DNA from: Fragum whitleyi
Lineage: Eukaryota > Mollusca > Bivalvia > Cardiida > Cardiidae
Assembly: GCA_948146395.1 (NCBI GenBank)
Contig: OX411548.1
Span: 60,159,020-60,223,019 of the forward strand
Direction: 5' to 3'
Length of the DNA: 64,000 nucleotides
A model generated the notes under the pieces. It did not search any database and was not told the DNA's origin. It saw only the letters and a list, made by a program, of their open reading frames with translations. The position numbers and the translations under genes were made by a program. Positions 11,101 through 24,000 of this stretch are shown here, piece after piece. The first letter of the stretch is position 1. The number at the start of each line of letters is the position of its first letter.

Positions 11101-14100
11101 ATTGCGATTTGATATTACATTACATTTGAATACAATTTAAAACCCAATTCCGTTACGGCCACCAAACGATGACATGCAACGTCACCCGACGAAGAAGGGC
11201 AAACATCGAAATAACATACACTACTTCAATATTTTACAAAAAAAAAATTTTTTCATTTTAAGGGCTATGTTCTTTACTTATTTAATTATTTTACGCGAAA
11301 AATCAAAAACAATATAACCTTAATTCAGCTTGTCGATTCAGATCAGCAAATATGCCTTTATATATCTTTACACTTACACGATTGTGTTAGAACTTTTTAA
11401 ATAGATCACATGTTTTACCCAAGGAAATGTTTAGAGGCGCTCAACTTTGAAAATGACGTAAATAATGTTGACCCGTCATTAGATAAATGACCACCCATTT
11501 GTTCAAAATGAAAACCTTTGCCAATTATTTGAGAAAAATTGCATTACGCATTACACATGATTTCTTGCGAAAAACATGCTATGATTGTTTTCAAACATTC
11601 GCAAATGTTAAAGCACAATGAACACTGGTTATGTTCAGCAAAATTACGCGGCTCATATGAATGTAGGCTGACTTAACAAAGTCTCCACAATTTATATGTA
11701 TTTACCTTTTTTTGAGAGAGGGAGGCCTTAACATATGCCTCTCTTATCATCCATGTTCATTTAATTTTTTTTTTTAAAAAAACCCTCTTTTTTTGGAAAT
11801 CCTGAGGTTAGTTTCTTAGGAATAAGTATTTGAAGGTTTCATAAGGTTTTCAATGGGGATATTTCACGCTTCGTCATAGAATTTCAACTGAAATGCGCTA
11901 GATGTCCTGTTTTAAAATCTTAAGGAATCTTAAAAATCTTTTATCTTAAACACACACTTTGATATGCTGGTTGCTCGTTTGATTTGTCTTAAAATCCGTA
12001 TTAATCATAAATCCACACCTACTGCCTTATTTCTGCAATTCTTTTATTAATGTGCGAGTTAATTTGACTGGGGAGAACCACATGCTCTTCTGCTTGTTAG
12101 CCTTAGAGATAACCATCATTTTATCACTACTAGAGCATTTATTGTTATGCATATCATCAGTGGGTGTCCAAGTAGCAATAGCTTAAAATGAATTGTTTTT
12201 GTCGGTCAAAGACAGTATTCTTTGACACGCAAATAATCTGTTGCACTACAGATTTAACGTCACTGTATCAAAACAGCAATTGTCTATGTTAAAAAGGGAC
12301 AAATGTATCCTACGTGTCTTCTCTTGTTATTCAAAACTCCATAAACTCCCAGTGATTATATTCTGTTAGTCGACTTTTATATTCACACTTGTCAATTGCA
12401 TTGTTTACATGTGACCCAATGATTGGAATTAAGGGTAAGAGCAAGACCTTTAAGTTCACAGGGGAATGTTTGACGACATCACGTCGGCGTTTGGGAAAAA
12501 TCTTTTGAAGTAGGGTTACTTAGTAGGAGCCTAAACACAAATAGGCTGGTAGGCGTGATTAGAACTGTAAATCATGCTTTTAAAGCGATCTACTGTATGT
12601 GTTTGGTTACTAGTGGTCAACGCAATCTGTCATTCAATTTATTATCTGAACATTTGTCTTCCTCAAAATTTGACAACGCAACTGTGAACTATTATTTCGC
12701 AGAATTTAATTTATATCGGGGTGATCAAAAACACGCGCTGCTTTCATAGGGGATGATTATCAGATTTCGGTAAGTGTTATCGAACACAGATTTAACATAG
12801 ATCTGTAATAGAAAAGCTACTAAGTTCATCTAAAATCGCTGTGATTCCTGATCATAAAAACTTCAGTTACGATAGTTTGATATCTAACTCGGCAAACCCA
12901 TGTGTCCTCTAAACTATTAGCGAAGGAATGATTTTGTATGTTGCATATTGTTGGCGGGCAAGCAAAACATCGTAACAATAGATAACTTAAAACTGTTATT
13001 ACCAAGTTTTGAACGTCCTCCAACGATATAATACAAATGCTTTCATTACTTTCTTCGAATAGCACCAAGGTGTTATGGTAATCACGTAAATTATGGACCA
13101 GAAATTTGAGCTTTCCAATTAAAATCTAATCCCATTGTATATTGCATAACTCTCCATTTTTTACGAAATTGTTTTCAAATAACACGGAAGTCTTATTGAC
13201 TTAGATATCAAGAGGTATTAAGGTCTGTTACCGGTCTTTTTGTTCTTTGAAATTTTGGAAAATTATACTTGTTAAAATGTCTAATATATACGAAATTTTG
13301 GAAAAGTCATTATTTCTTTTCTCAAAAAATTCAAAATTTTGGAGATTTTTTTAAATTATTTTTTTCCCGGAAAGGGGATATACGAACTATTAGGGGCTAC
13401 GAAATTTTAGGAAATTTACCGTATATCCTTTTTGCTATTGGCTGAAAATATTTCATGGTATTAATCTTATGTAAAAATTATGTTCTTGTTGACATCTGCC
13501 TATTTAATAAATGTGATGTCCTGGAGGGTCAAAGAGACTCAGGTGAGAAATGTTCCTTGGGCGACCCTTCTCAAAACTTGTTTGTGAAATTTTGATTGAC
13601 CCCAAATATGGGCGTGGCAGGGCGGGGCAGTTTTTGAGCCCGAAATCTTTAAACATCTTCTCCTCAGTAACCATTATGCCGATTTTATTCAAACTTGGCA
13701 GAAATGTTCCTTGGGTGACATTCCTCAAAACTTGGAGCGTGGCAGGGTGGGGCATTTTTTGACCCTGAAATCATTAAACATTATTTCCTCAGTAACCAAT
13801 GGGCTGATTTCAACCAAACTTTACAGAAATGTTCCTTGGGTGACCCTTCTGAAAACTTGTTAGGGAAATTTTGATTTACTCCCAAATATGGATGTGGTAG
13901 GGCTGGGCAGTTTTTCTCCCTTAAATCTTTAAACATTATCTCCTTAGTAACCATTGGGCCAATTTCAATCAAACTTTGCAGAAATGGTCCTTGGGTGACC
14001 CTTCTTATAATTTGTTCGTGAAATTTTGATTGAGACCTTAATATGGGTTTGGCAGGGCAGGGCAGTTTTTGACTCTGAAATCTTTAAACATCTTCTCCTC

Positions 14101-14996
14101 AGTAACTATTGGGTTGATTTCAACCAAATTTGCAGAAATGTTCCTTGGGTGACCCTTCTCAAAACTTGTTCCTGAAATTTTGATTCACCCCAAAATATGA
14201 GTTTGGCGGGGTGGGGCTGTTTTTGAGCCCGAAATCTTTAAACATCTTCTCCTCAGTAACTATTGGGTTGATTTCAACCAAACTTTGCAGAGTGGTTCCT
14301 GGGATGACCCTTCTCAAAACTTGTTTGTTAAATTTTGATTGACCCCAAATATGGGCGTGGCAGTTTTTGAGCCTGAAATCTTTAAACATTATCTCCCTAG
14401 TAACCATTAGGGCAATTTCAAACAATTTCGAAAGAAATTTTCCTTTGGTGACCCTTCTAAAAACTTAATCATGAAATTTTGATTGACCCCCAAATATGGG
14501 CGTGGCAGGGCAGGGTAGTTTTTGAGCCCATATTTTTGACTGACATCTCCTCCTGAACAACTTGGCTGATTTTAAAGGCATACGCGCGTAAATGATGCAC
14601 CCCATAGCGGCGATACATTTCAAAATCAAGGAACATAACTCTGATTGTTCTAAAACTGATGGAAATGGCTGCGAAACGAAACCGATAATTTCCCGCCAGC
14701 TTGACGTCATTAAAGTTGCTACACGACTTCGGAACGTTGCCTGGCAAAAAGGCGCGCCATTACATTGATAGCGTTACGGAGTCTTTTGAGATAAATGCTA
14801 CTGAAATAAGACATATATGCCGTTTCTTTTCTGAAATATACATCTAATCCATTCATCAATGAGTAAGCGGATACTAGAAATGCTTATTGAATTTGAAATA
14901 AATCCGCCACTCTTAAGCATAGGCAATTTTCATGCCTACACGTATAATTAAAGATCAATTTACTTTTTTCGTTGTTTGGTGGTTTTTTCATATTTA

Positions 14997-15077
<81 letters not shown>

Positions 15078-18000
15078 TTCATTATTTTTATTATCATTAT
15101 TATTATTGTTATGAGTTATTTTTTATCATTTGAGACTTGGGCCTATAGGCTAGCCTAGCAAATCTTTTGTTCGACGAGTCACAAGTTTTCCACTACCCTT
15201 TAAACCGTAATAAGATCGCATCTTACTGTTATTTAGACCATCTGAAATTGATCCCACTCAATCATTCTGAATCACTAGCGCATGGCTTCGTTCGTGGATA
15301 TCCAAACCGACTCAATCAAAACGCTCCAAAATCATTTATCACGCTCCGGAATTGATCGCAGTGGATCCAAATTTAGGAGCACTCCAATCATTCATTGAAT
15401 TCATTGGCCAGCGTGAAAGTCTCTGATTGGTTTGTGAAGACATGTACATATCTATTTATTTAACATTACGTCATTATATTTGATCGACCAGTTTCAATCA
15501 AATATGTTGAATTCATTCAAAACTCGCTAATTCCACTTATTCATTTGATTGTAAAATAATTCCTTTTGTCAATTTCACGATGTTCTTAGCTGTAGGACAC
15601 CACGATTTTAGGGTTAATAAACGCTGTACGGACATAGCAAGAAGAATGTTAGCTAGGATAGAATGGCAGGCCCATGTTCAACTTTAATGTCCTCTAAATA
15701 CTGTAGACAGGACAAACTTTATTTGATTATTCATTTCATTATTTTCGTATAATCATCATTTTTACTTTTCGAAACCACCAACTAAGAAAATAAGGAGGAA
15801 AATGCGTGTGTTTATGGTTTTACTGATATCAGCAGTATTATAGGCATTTTGTTCCATCATCTTAAGGTGTCAAAAATTCGTTACTACAGCAATGTTTAAG
15901 CTGTATCAATGCTTTGGTCACCCAATGACAAACTAATCCATGATTCCCCTGTTTTACTTGGTTAAAGTCAGATCTTCGTCTACCTTTTTATGTTTTTTTC
16001 CCCATTTCATATATAGTTCAAAGCGCCTCTATCTTTATGAGTCGAACGCGAAGAAGAAGACATTTTTTTTGCTTAAATATGTTGCCTAGGTCTGTAAAAT
16101 TATTTTGATACAGTAACACAAATCTGCAAAAATATGACCGACGTCCAAGATAGGCGCGATGCGTTCTTTTGCTAATAAACACAGAACGTCGATGTTTAGA
16201 ATCGCTTCGGTTGCCTCGGAAATAAGCGTATTGCTCTTAAAAAAGCACGGTGACATATTATTTTTTTGATTCGAACTAGATTTGATTTGAATGCTGTACA
16301 AGTGTGAAAAATTTAAAAGAAAACTGTCGATCAGTTTTGATGATTTTTAAGGTTAAGTACAAAAATTTAAAGGAAATTCTGGAAAAGATACTTATTTTTA
16401 ACTACGCCCACCCGCGTTATATCTCATCGGTTCATGGACGAAAATTTTAGCAAAGCCTATAAAATTGTATCAAATGAACCCGTAATTTCATCCTTAAATG
16501 TTTCAGAATGTTTTATTTCAAAAGAATATTTAATGTCAGAGAAAACGAGGATTAAGCGAACTATACATCGATCTATAAAATCACTCGAAAAACAGAGAAA
16601 AATTGTGTAGAAATGCGTTTTTTCAAGGGTTAATTTCTCAAAAACGGATACGGTAACCCCTAATTTTTTTTGCATATTTTTGCTTTAGCTATTTTAATTA
16701 ACAAATATTTAAAATAACAAGAAATTCTGTCGACAAAATTATTTGCGCGCGTATGCCTTTAATGACACTTTACCAAAATGTTCCTTGGGTGACCCTTTTT
16801 AGATATTGATTGCAAAATTTTGATGTTCGCAAAATATGGGTGTGGCAGGGAGGGCCTTATATATAATTAGAGCCCGAAATCTTTGACTGACATCTCCTCC
16901 TGAACCACTGAGCTGATTTCAATGAAACTTTACAAAAATGTTCCTTGTGTGACCCTCTTCAAAAATTGTTTGTGAAATTCTGATTGGCCCATAAATAATG
17001 GTCATAGCTTCAAAAATTGTTTGTGAAATACTGATTGGCCTAAAAATACGGTCATAGAAATCCCGAAATCTTTTAAACATCCTCTTCTCAGTAATTAATG
17101 GGTGGGAGGGGTCTATTTTCTCTTTGAATTCTTTGAATATCATCTCTTCTTCAATAACTAGGCAAATGTGAATGAAACTTTGCCAGATAGTTTCTTGGGT
17201 GAGATCCACTGGACCAATAAAATTCAGGTGAGCGGTTCAGGGCCAGAATTGTTTTAAAAAATCATAGACTCAATTTTGCAGTCTTTTACTTCGAAGTAGA
17301 GCTTTTAGTCTTCCAAATAAACTCTAGGGGCAAATGAATTTATATATTGTGGGTTAAGTGCAAGACTGTTCTAAGTGTCTATACAATGTAAAGATAACAA
17401 GTGCAATCTTGCACTGAAACCTCAATATAACTTCTTTCCTTCAAATATCATAAAAATAATAATTGGTAATTGATTGGAAACATGTTGGAGAACATAATTA
17501 TTGTCTCTTTCAATTTGAGTTATTGCAGGTTTGATCAAGGTTATCTTTTATGAAACTGTAAATTTAGATCCAATGCTTATTTATAAGCTGGATTTTATCA
17601 TATCATGTGTCTATTGTCCTTGAATCTGCCCATCCTTAAACTTTCCTTTAAAAATTTTTCTTCTCAGAAAGATGCATTTCAATTAGTATTCAATTAGGAT
17701 TTCACAGGAGTATGATTCTCAAAGAATGCTGATCTGTTGATACGGTATTAAATTACATCATATCAGTCTCACCCTAGAATAAGTGCTGTACTGTGGGATT
17801 CTTAATGCAATTTGCAAAGGTTTTTATTCAGCATGACAACCTGAGTTGCTTAATCAGAACTCGTATGAGCGATACAGATCCATGTTCTGTATTCTTTATT
17901 TAATCAGCAATGGTGAAGAGAATAATCACATCTCTAACGAACAATGGTTGTGAAAAAGACCTGCCAGTATTTGTGGAGTCCTGTACAGAAACCATTGTGG

Positions 18001-21000
18001 TAAGTGAATGAAATTGTTCTTTTTTTATGCCCAATTGTCAATAGACGAAGGGCATATTTATTTACTGTCTGTCTACCTGAAAAAACTTGAGCTGTGAACT
18101 AAACAATTTCTTCAAACCTATTCAAGATACAAAGCTGATATTTTGTATGCAGCTATTTAACAAAAAGTGCAACTATATGAAGAGTATTTTCATTAAGATC
18201 AAGGTTCAAATTTTAACCCTTATCCTGATATTTTAACTTGAAATGTTAATGCTAACTTAACATTTTCCTTATAACTTCAACTCCATCCAACCCATAATGC
18301 TAATATTTGGCATCCAGCTAGCTCATAACAAGATGCAATTAGGCCGGGTTATATCAGCTCAGTCAAGGTCAAAATTTCATATATCAAATACGCAATTAAA
18401 ATGATATCACAAAATAGTGAAATAAGAGACAATTCTCACTTTCATTAACTGTTTTTGCCTTCTATTTCAGGCAGTTGCTGATTCAGAACAGACAGGTATG
18501 TGTGATTGATATCTTTATCTTGGCTGATTCAAAAATATGAATAAATAATTTGGGACTCTACATGCTAGCGGTCAAGTCTTCCATTATGAAAGATTTGAAA
18601 AGTCACGTAATCAAAGAGAAATAACTATATGTATTCAAAATGACAAGTAAAGAGAAATAGCTTTATACAAGTATACTATGAAGCAATGTTTGCCTAAAAA
18701 TATTTTGTTGTAGATGTATTAGTCACTCAAATACCTTCTATATTTTGGACTTGAGCCCTGCATTTATGGAGAAAATGTACACACCCTTAATGATCAATTT
18801 TCAATCTTGACAGTCTGGGCTACTAAGTTAGATTTGTCAGTGTTTTGCCCTCAGTTGGACCTTCTATTGTTATGGTTTAGATGATAGTTCTTTAATTGAA
18901 TACAAAGACAAATCTTGGGTGCTTTCATTTCCTCCTCTCACTAGGGCTATTCAGCTAGGAGAATAAAACTTAAAAATACATGTATCTATGGTTTGTCCTT
19001 TCAAAGCAATGATTTAGGTAATTGGCAGCTCAAATATATATATGAAAAATAGTTCAGATGAAATAGTCAACTAAGTCCACCGAAGGTTGTATTACAAAAA
19101 TGATTAAATAGTAGTTACTATAATCTTCCCCCCTTAAAAAGAAGGAATAAGCTAATAAGCTTCAAGTTCTTTGTTCAGGTCCTTCATGCCTAAATTACTT
19201 TCTATCAGTGACTTTACTTCAAACTATGATTTACTTCTTGGAGAAAAAACTGACAATTGTTTTCTTTTCCTACACAGTTCCACTACATTTGCATAAGCTT
19301 ATGTCCAATCTTCCACTCATGGATCTATATCCGTGTACTTCATTGAGTTTAAATTTCTTGAGAAGAAGTCCTGACCTTGGATTATTGAGTAGGACAAATA
19401 AAAGTTAAAATTCGCTTATCCTGAGCAGGCCTATGCAGGGAAAATGACTAACAATTTTAACTTAGGGGCCCAGGCTTCATAAATTCAATATCTAACATTA
19501 GAGGCATAGGGATTTTCCAAAAAAAATCTAGAGGCCCAGTCTAAAATCTAGGGGAAAATGGCCTACTGGGCCCCTGCTTGTCCTTTTCCCTGCTATGGCA
19601 AAAATAAGTTTGTGTCAAACCGTTAATGTGGTGAATATTGTATAACAGTTTACATATTGTCTGTTTGCATTTATTTACAGCAAAGTCAAAAACGGTTTCA
19701 GAGCAAATTGGCCAGCTGCTTGATCTGGTTCAACACCAATCTCTCATTTTCAAAACAAAATTGGAGGTAAGGTTGTCTTAATAATAATAAAATTAGTATA
19801 TGAGCATGGTTTTTGTATCCAGCACAAAATAAATTTACAAGTTCCCAATCACCTTCACTATTAATGGATTTCGTTAAGGTACAATCCCCCTAATACCAAC
19901 TTTTGAATACATCAGTTTTCTCATTGTATTATGAAAGACCATTTTACGGGACATAAAAATCTACATTATAAAAGAATTTTACTGTGTCCTTTTGGAAAAA
20001 AAAATATTTTGTTTACTCACCCCCCCCCCCCCCCCCCCTACCTTCAAAAGTTCAACTGCCGCTACAACCTTTAACTGATTTTAATTTATCTTACTAACAA
20101 ATAAAGGTAAGGTCACTGTAACATTTGGATAGAGAAGGAAACATAAAAAGTATTTTTACTTCCAAATAATAATACCTATAGCTTTCAAATTAGACAAGAG
20201 CATGGCTTAGTGTTATTCTTCAGAAAAGATGTGAAGATATGATTCAAACAAAATATTGAGGGTAGCCATAGTTGACTAAGTGTTGAAAAATGTCTTCAGC
20301 TCACATACTATAATCCCTAAAGCTTTCATTGTTTACATGCAGAATTGTCTTACAGTACTTCCAATGTTATAAGATTTCTGTTAGTATTTAGATACTTTGA
20401 GAAGAGAACCTCTTTTCAGGTCCTTAGATCTGTCAACATGTTACTAGAACAGTGCCCAGTGAATGTAAAGGAATGCATTTTAGAACATTCTGACACTCAA
20501 CAAAAAATGTGAGTACATCTACCACTAAAGATTTAATCCTGTGTCACACTATGGTGGCCTTTATGTCAAGTATTTTGTAAGCTCCACTGGTCAAAGGCCA
20601 GCAAGCTATTGTCATGGCTGTGTGTTTAACATGCGTCTGCCTGTGTGTTACATTTTTATGCCCACATTTAGAAAGATAAGGGACATATTGTTGTCTGTCT
20701 GTCTGCAAAAGTTAACCAAAAAACTTAACATTGCCAATATCTTCAAGCCTATTCAACATGCAAGGCTTATATTTGGCATAATGATAGATCTCAATTATCT
20801 GCATCTGCTGGTACCAAAGTCAAGGTCATATGACAAGGTCAAGGTCATCTGTCAAGGTCAAATAACTCAAAAACTCAACCAAAAATACTTAACATTGCTA
20901 ATACCTTCAAGCCAATCAAGATACAAGGCTTATATTTGGCATGATGATAGATCTCAATGAACTGCATCTGCTGGTACCAAAGTCAAGGTCATGTGACAAG

Positions 21001-24000
21001 GTCAAGTCACCTGTCTGAGTGTCAAGGTCAAATAACTCAAAAACCTAACCAAAAAACTTAACATTGTCAATATCTTCAAGCCTATTCAATATACAAGGCT
21101 TATATTTGGCAAGATGATAGATCTCAATCATCCCCATCTGCTGGTACATAAATCAAGGTCATGTGATAAGGTCAAGGTCATCTGTCAAGGTCAAATAACT
21201 AAAAAAACTAACAAAAAACCTCCAGATATTTCATTGCTCTCAAGCAATTTGAACTCAACACATAAATCAAGTAAATACATATAGTGTTGTACATGTGGAA
21301 ATTTCAGACATGAGGTAAACAGTGGGGAAAAGAAGAAATTGCTTGATGCAACAGAGTTTTCCCTTTATCTTATGAGGTTTATACTCACAACTTAGGGTGT
21401 GACTTTCACGATTTTTGATAATTGAGGTCACTGACCGATGAAAATCAACAGGCCAGAAGGACCTGCAGCCTAGATTGAAGTGCCAGTCCTACCCAAAAAT
21501 TACAGGCCTCGGGCCTAAGGACTGGTGTTAGTGTCGACCTTTGTATGAAACTAAACATGAATAGTTCTTTTTACATTAATTGTTCAGGAAATTTTGAATG
21601 ACCTCTAGATATTGGCGTGGCAGGGTGGGGCTTATTTTTCACTTAAAAATATCTTCTCGTCCCAAACCATTGGACCAATTCCAACCAAACTTGTCAGTCA
21701 AATCTCTTATTTTTCCACAGGTTTTTAGCTCACCTGAGCACATCATGCTCAAGGTGAGCTTTTGTGATCATTGAATGTCCATCATGTGTCGTCCGTTGTC
21801 AACAATTTAAGTGTTTACTCTCTAGAGACCACAAATATGAACTAATCATCATGAAACTTGATCAGAATGATTGTCAGGTCAAAAGGATGAACCCTTTTGA
21901 AAATGGGAATGATCCATGCCATATCACGGGAAATTTCAAAAGGGGCCTTAATGACAATTTTCTTGTTTACACTCTAGAGGCCACAAATATGAACCAATCA
22001 TCATAAAATTTGGTCAGAATAATTGTCAGGTCACAAGGATGAACCCTATTGAAAATTGGAATGATCCGTGCCATATCATGGGAAAAGGGGCCTAAATGAC
22101 AATTTTCTTGTTTACACTCTACAGACCACAAATATGGTCCAATTTTCACGAAACTTGGTCAGAATAATTATCTGGTCACAAGAATGAACCCAATTGAAAA
22201 TGGGAATGATCTGTGCCATATCATGGGAAAAGGGGCTTAAATGACAATTTTCTTGTTATACCCCCCACCTACAAAGTAAAGGGGGGTATATTTGTTTCAC
22301 CATGTCTGTCTGTCTGTCTGTCCGTTCATCTATCTGTCCGTCTGTCCGTCCGTAGACCTTTTTGTTTGCAGACTCTAACTCAAGAACCAAATGACCTACA
22401 ATCATGAAACTTTATACAAATGTTCCTTATGACCCAAGGAAGTGCCCTATCGTTTTTGGGTCACATAGGTCAAAGGTCAAGGTCACAGTCAGCCTTTGTT
22501 CAATTTCTATTTCCGTACTCTAACTCAAGAATCAAATGACCTACAATCATGAAACTTTATACAAATGTTTCTTATGACCCAAGGAAGTGTCCTATTGTTT
22601 TTGGGTCACATAGGTCAAAGGTCAAGGTCACAGTCAGCCTTTGTTCAATTTTGGTTTCCGGACTCTAACTCAAGAATCAAATGACCTACAATCATAAAAC
22701 TTTATACAAATGTTCCTTAAGACCCAAGGAAGTGCCCTATTGTTTTTGGGTCACATAGGTCAAAGGTCAAGGTCACAGTCAGCCTTTGTTCAATGTTTGT
22801 TTCCGGACTCTAACTTGAGAACCAAGTGACCCACAAGCATGAAACTTTATGGAAATGTTCCTTATGACCCAAAGAAGTGCCCTATTGTTTTTGGGTCATA
22901 TATGTCAAAGGTCAAGGTCACAGTCAGCCTTTGTTCAATGTTTGTTTCCGGACTCTAACTTGAGAACCAAGTGACCCACAAGCATGAAACTTTATGGAAA
23001 TGTTCCTTATGACCCAAAGAAGTGCCCTATTGTTTTTGGGTCATATATGTCAAAGGTCAAGGTCACAGTCAATTTTTGTTTAATTGTCATTTTTGGACTC
23101 TTCATCAAAAACCAAGCGACCTAGAATCATGAAACTTCAGGACCTCAATATTTGTTACAAACACATCCTGCACTGATAGCACTTGCATTCTGACAAAGTG
23201 CTTGTGGGGGGTATTAGTCCGCTCTGCGACAGTTCTAGTTTATATCTAGAGACCACAAATATGGTCCAATCTTCATGAAACTTGGTTATAATGTTGGTTT
23301 AATCACAAGGATGACGTGCTATATCATGGGAAAAGGGGTGTTGATGGCAATATTCTTGTTAAACACTTTAGAGACCAGAAGTGTTAAACGCACAATTACG
23401 ACTTTTGCTGGAAAATTTGATATTAGTTAATTTAGACAAAGATACACAGGTGAGCGATGTAGGACCATCATGGTCCTCTTGTTTTTTGACCGATATATTT
23501 GGACATGGCAGGATGAGGCTTATTTTCACAAAAATTGTCAAACTACCATGCTATATATAGTATTATTGTAAAAGATCAATCAAGACATATCTACATGTAT
23601 ATGATAAATAAAGAAACTTCCATAGCTGACTGATATGACTAAGTTGCTTATTGCATTGATATATATATTAAAGTCAGTATAGCAATATAGGCCTATTTGA
23701 GGCTCTTGTCTTTTGTAGACACAAAAGGCGAATTTATAAATTTCTTCGGATGATGGTTTGATAAACACATTTATTTTTACTTTAAAATACTGACTAGTAC
23801 TGTATGCAGGGTTCGACACTAACTCCTTTTTTCTACAAGCTTGAAGGACCTATTAGCCTTATATCTTCTAGGTCCTCCCTGATGAAAACAGGTCCTCCAA
23901 GAAAACTATGGATACTATCTAGTAATCTAGGAGTAAATCGTTAGCAAAACATTGTGGGAAAAGAAGAAATTGCTTGTGACAAGCAATATCCTCTTTCCCA

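Larger units (their letters stand above)
13546..17255 (+). repeat. HINE-like family A internal tandem array (~150-nt unit), split by a TTAA transposon
   Basis: About seven units of ~150 nt with GAAATGTTCCTTGGGTGACC near 13547, 13702, 13829, 13980, 14137, 14291 and 14443, then more units from 16780 to 17235 after the inserted element. It ends with CAGGTGAGCGGTTCAGGGCC, where half of the terminal stem-loop is deleted. It matches the array at 28719-29713. Confidence 0.8.

Noticed and set aside
12555..12749. 64-codon frame in intron 2
   Set aside because: Lies inside the 2.7-kb inverted-repeat element, with no homology or splice support; length expected by chance.
13504..14425. Several minus-strand frames of 80-90 codons with similar peptides (GVNQNF, LKNCPALP)
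   Set aside because: They are translations of the ~150-nt HINE internal repeat; the same peptides recur at 29.0-29.5 kb for the same reason.
14976..15158. Poly-isoleucine open frame
   Set aside because: Translation of an (ATT)n microsatellite.
10722..16762. Autonomous transposons
   Set aside because: Both long inverted-repeat elements in this stretch lack any frame that could encode a transposase.
20541..20960. 139-codon open frame
   Set aside because: It runs across the joint of two HINE-like repeats (families E and D) and their GTCT tract.
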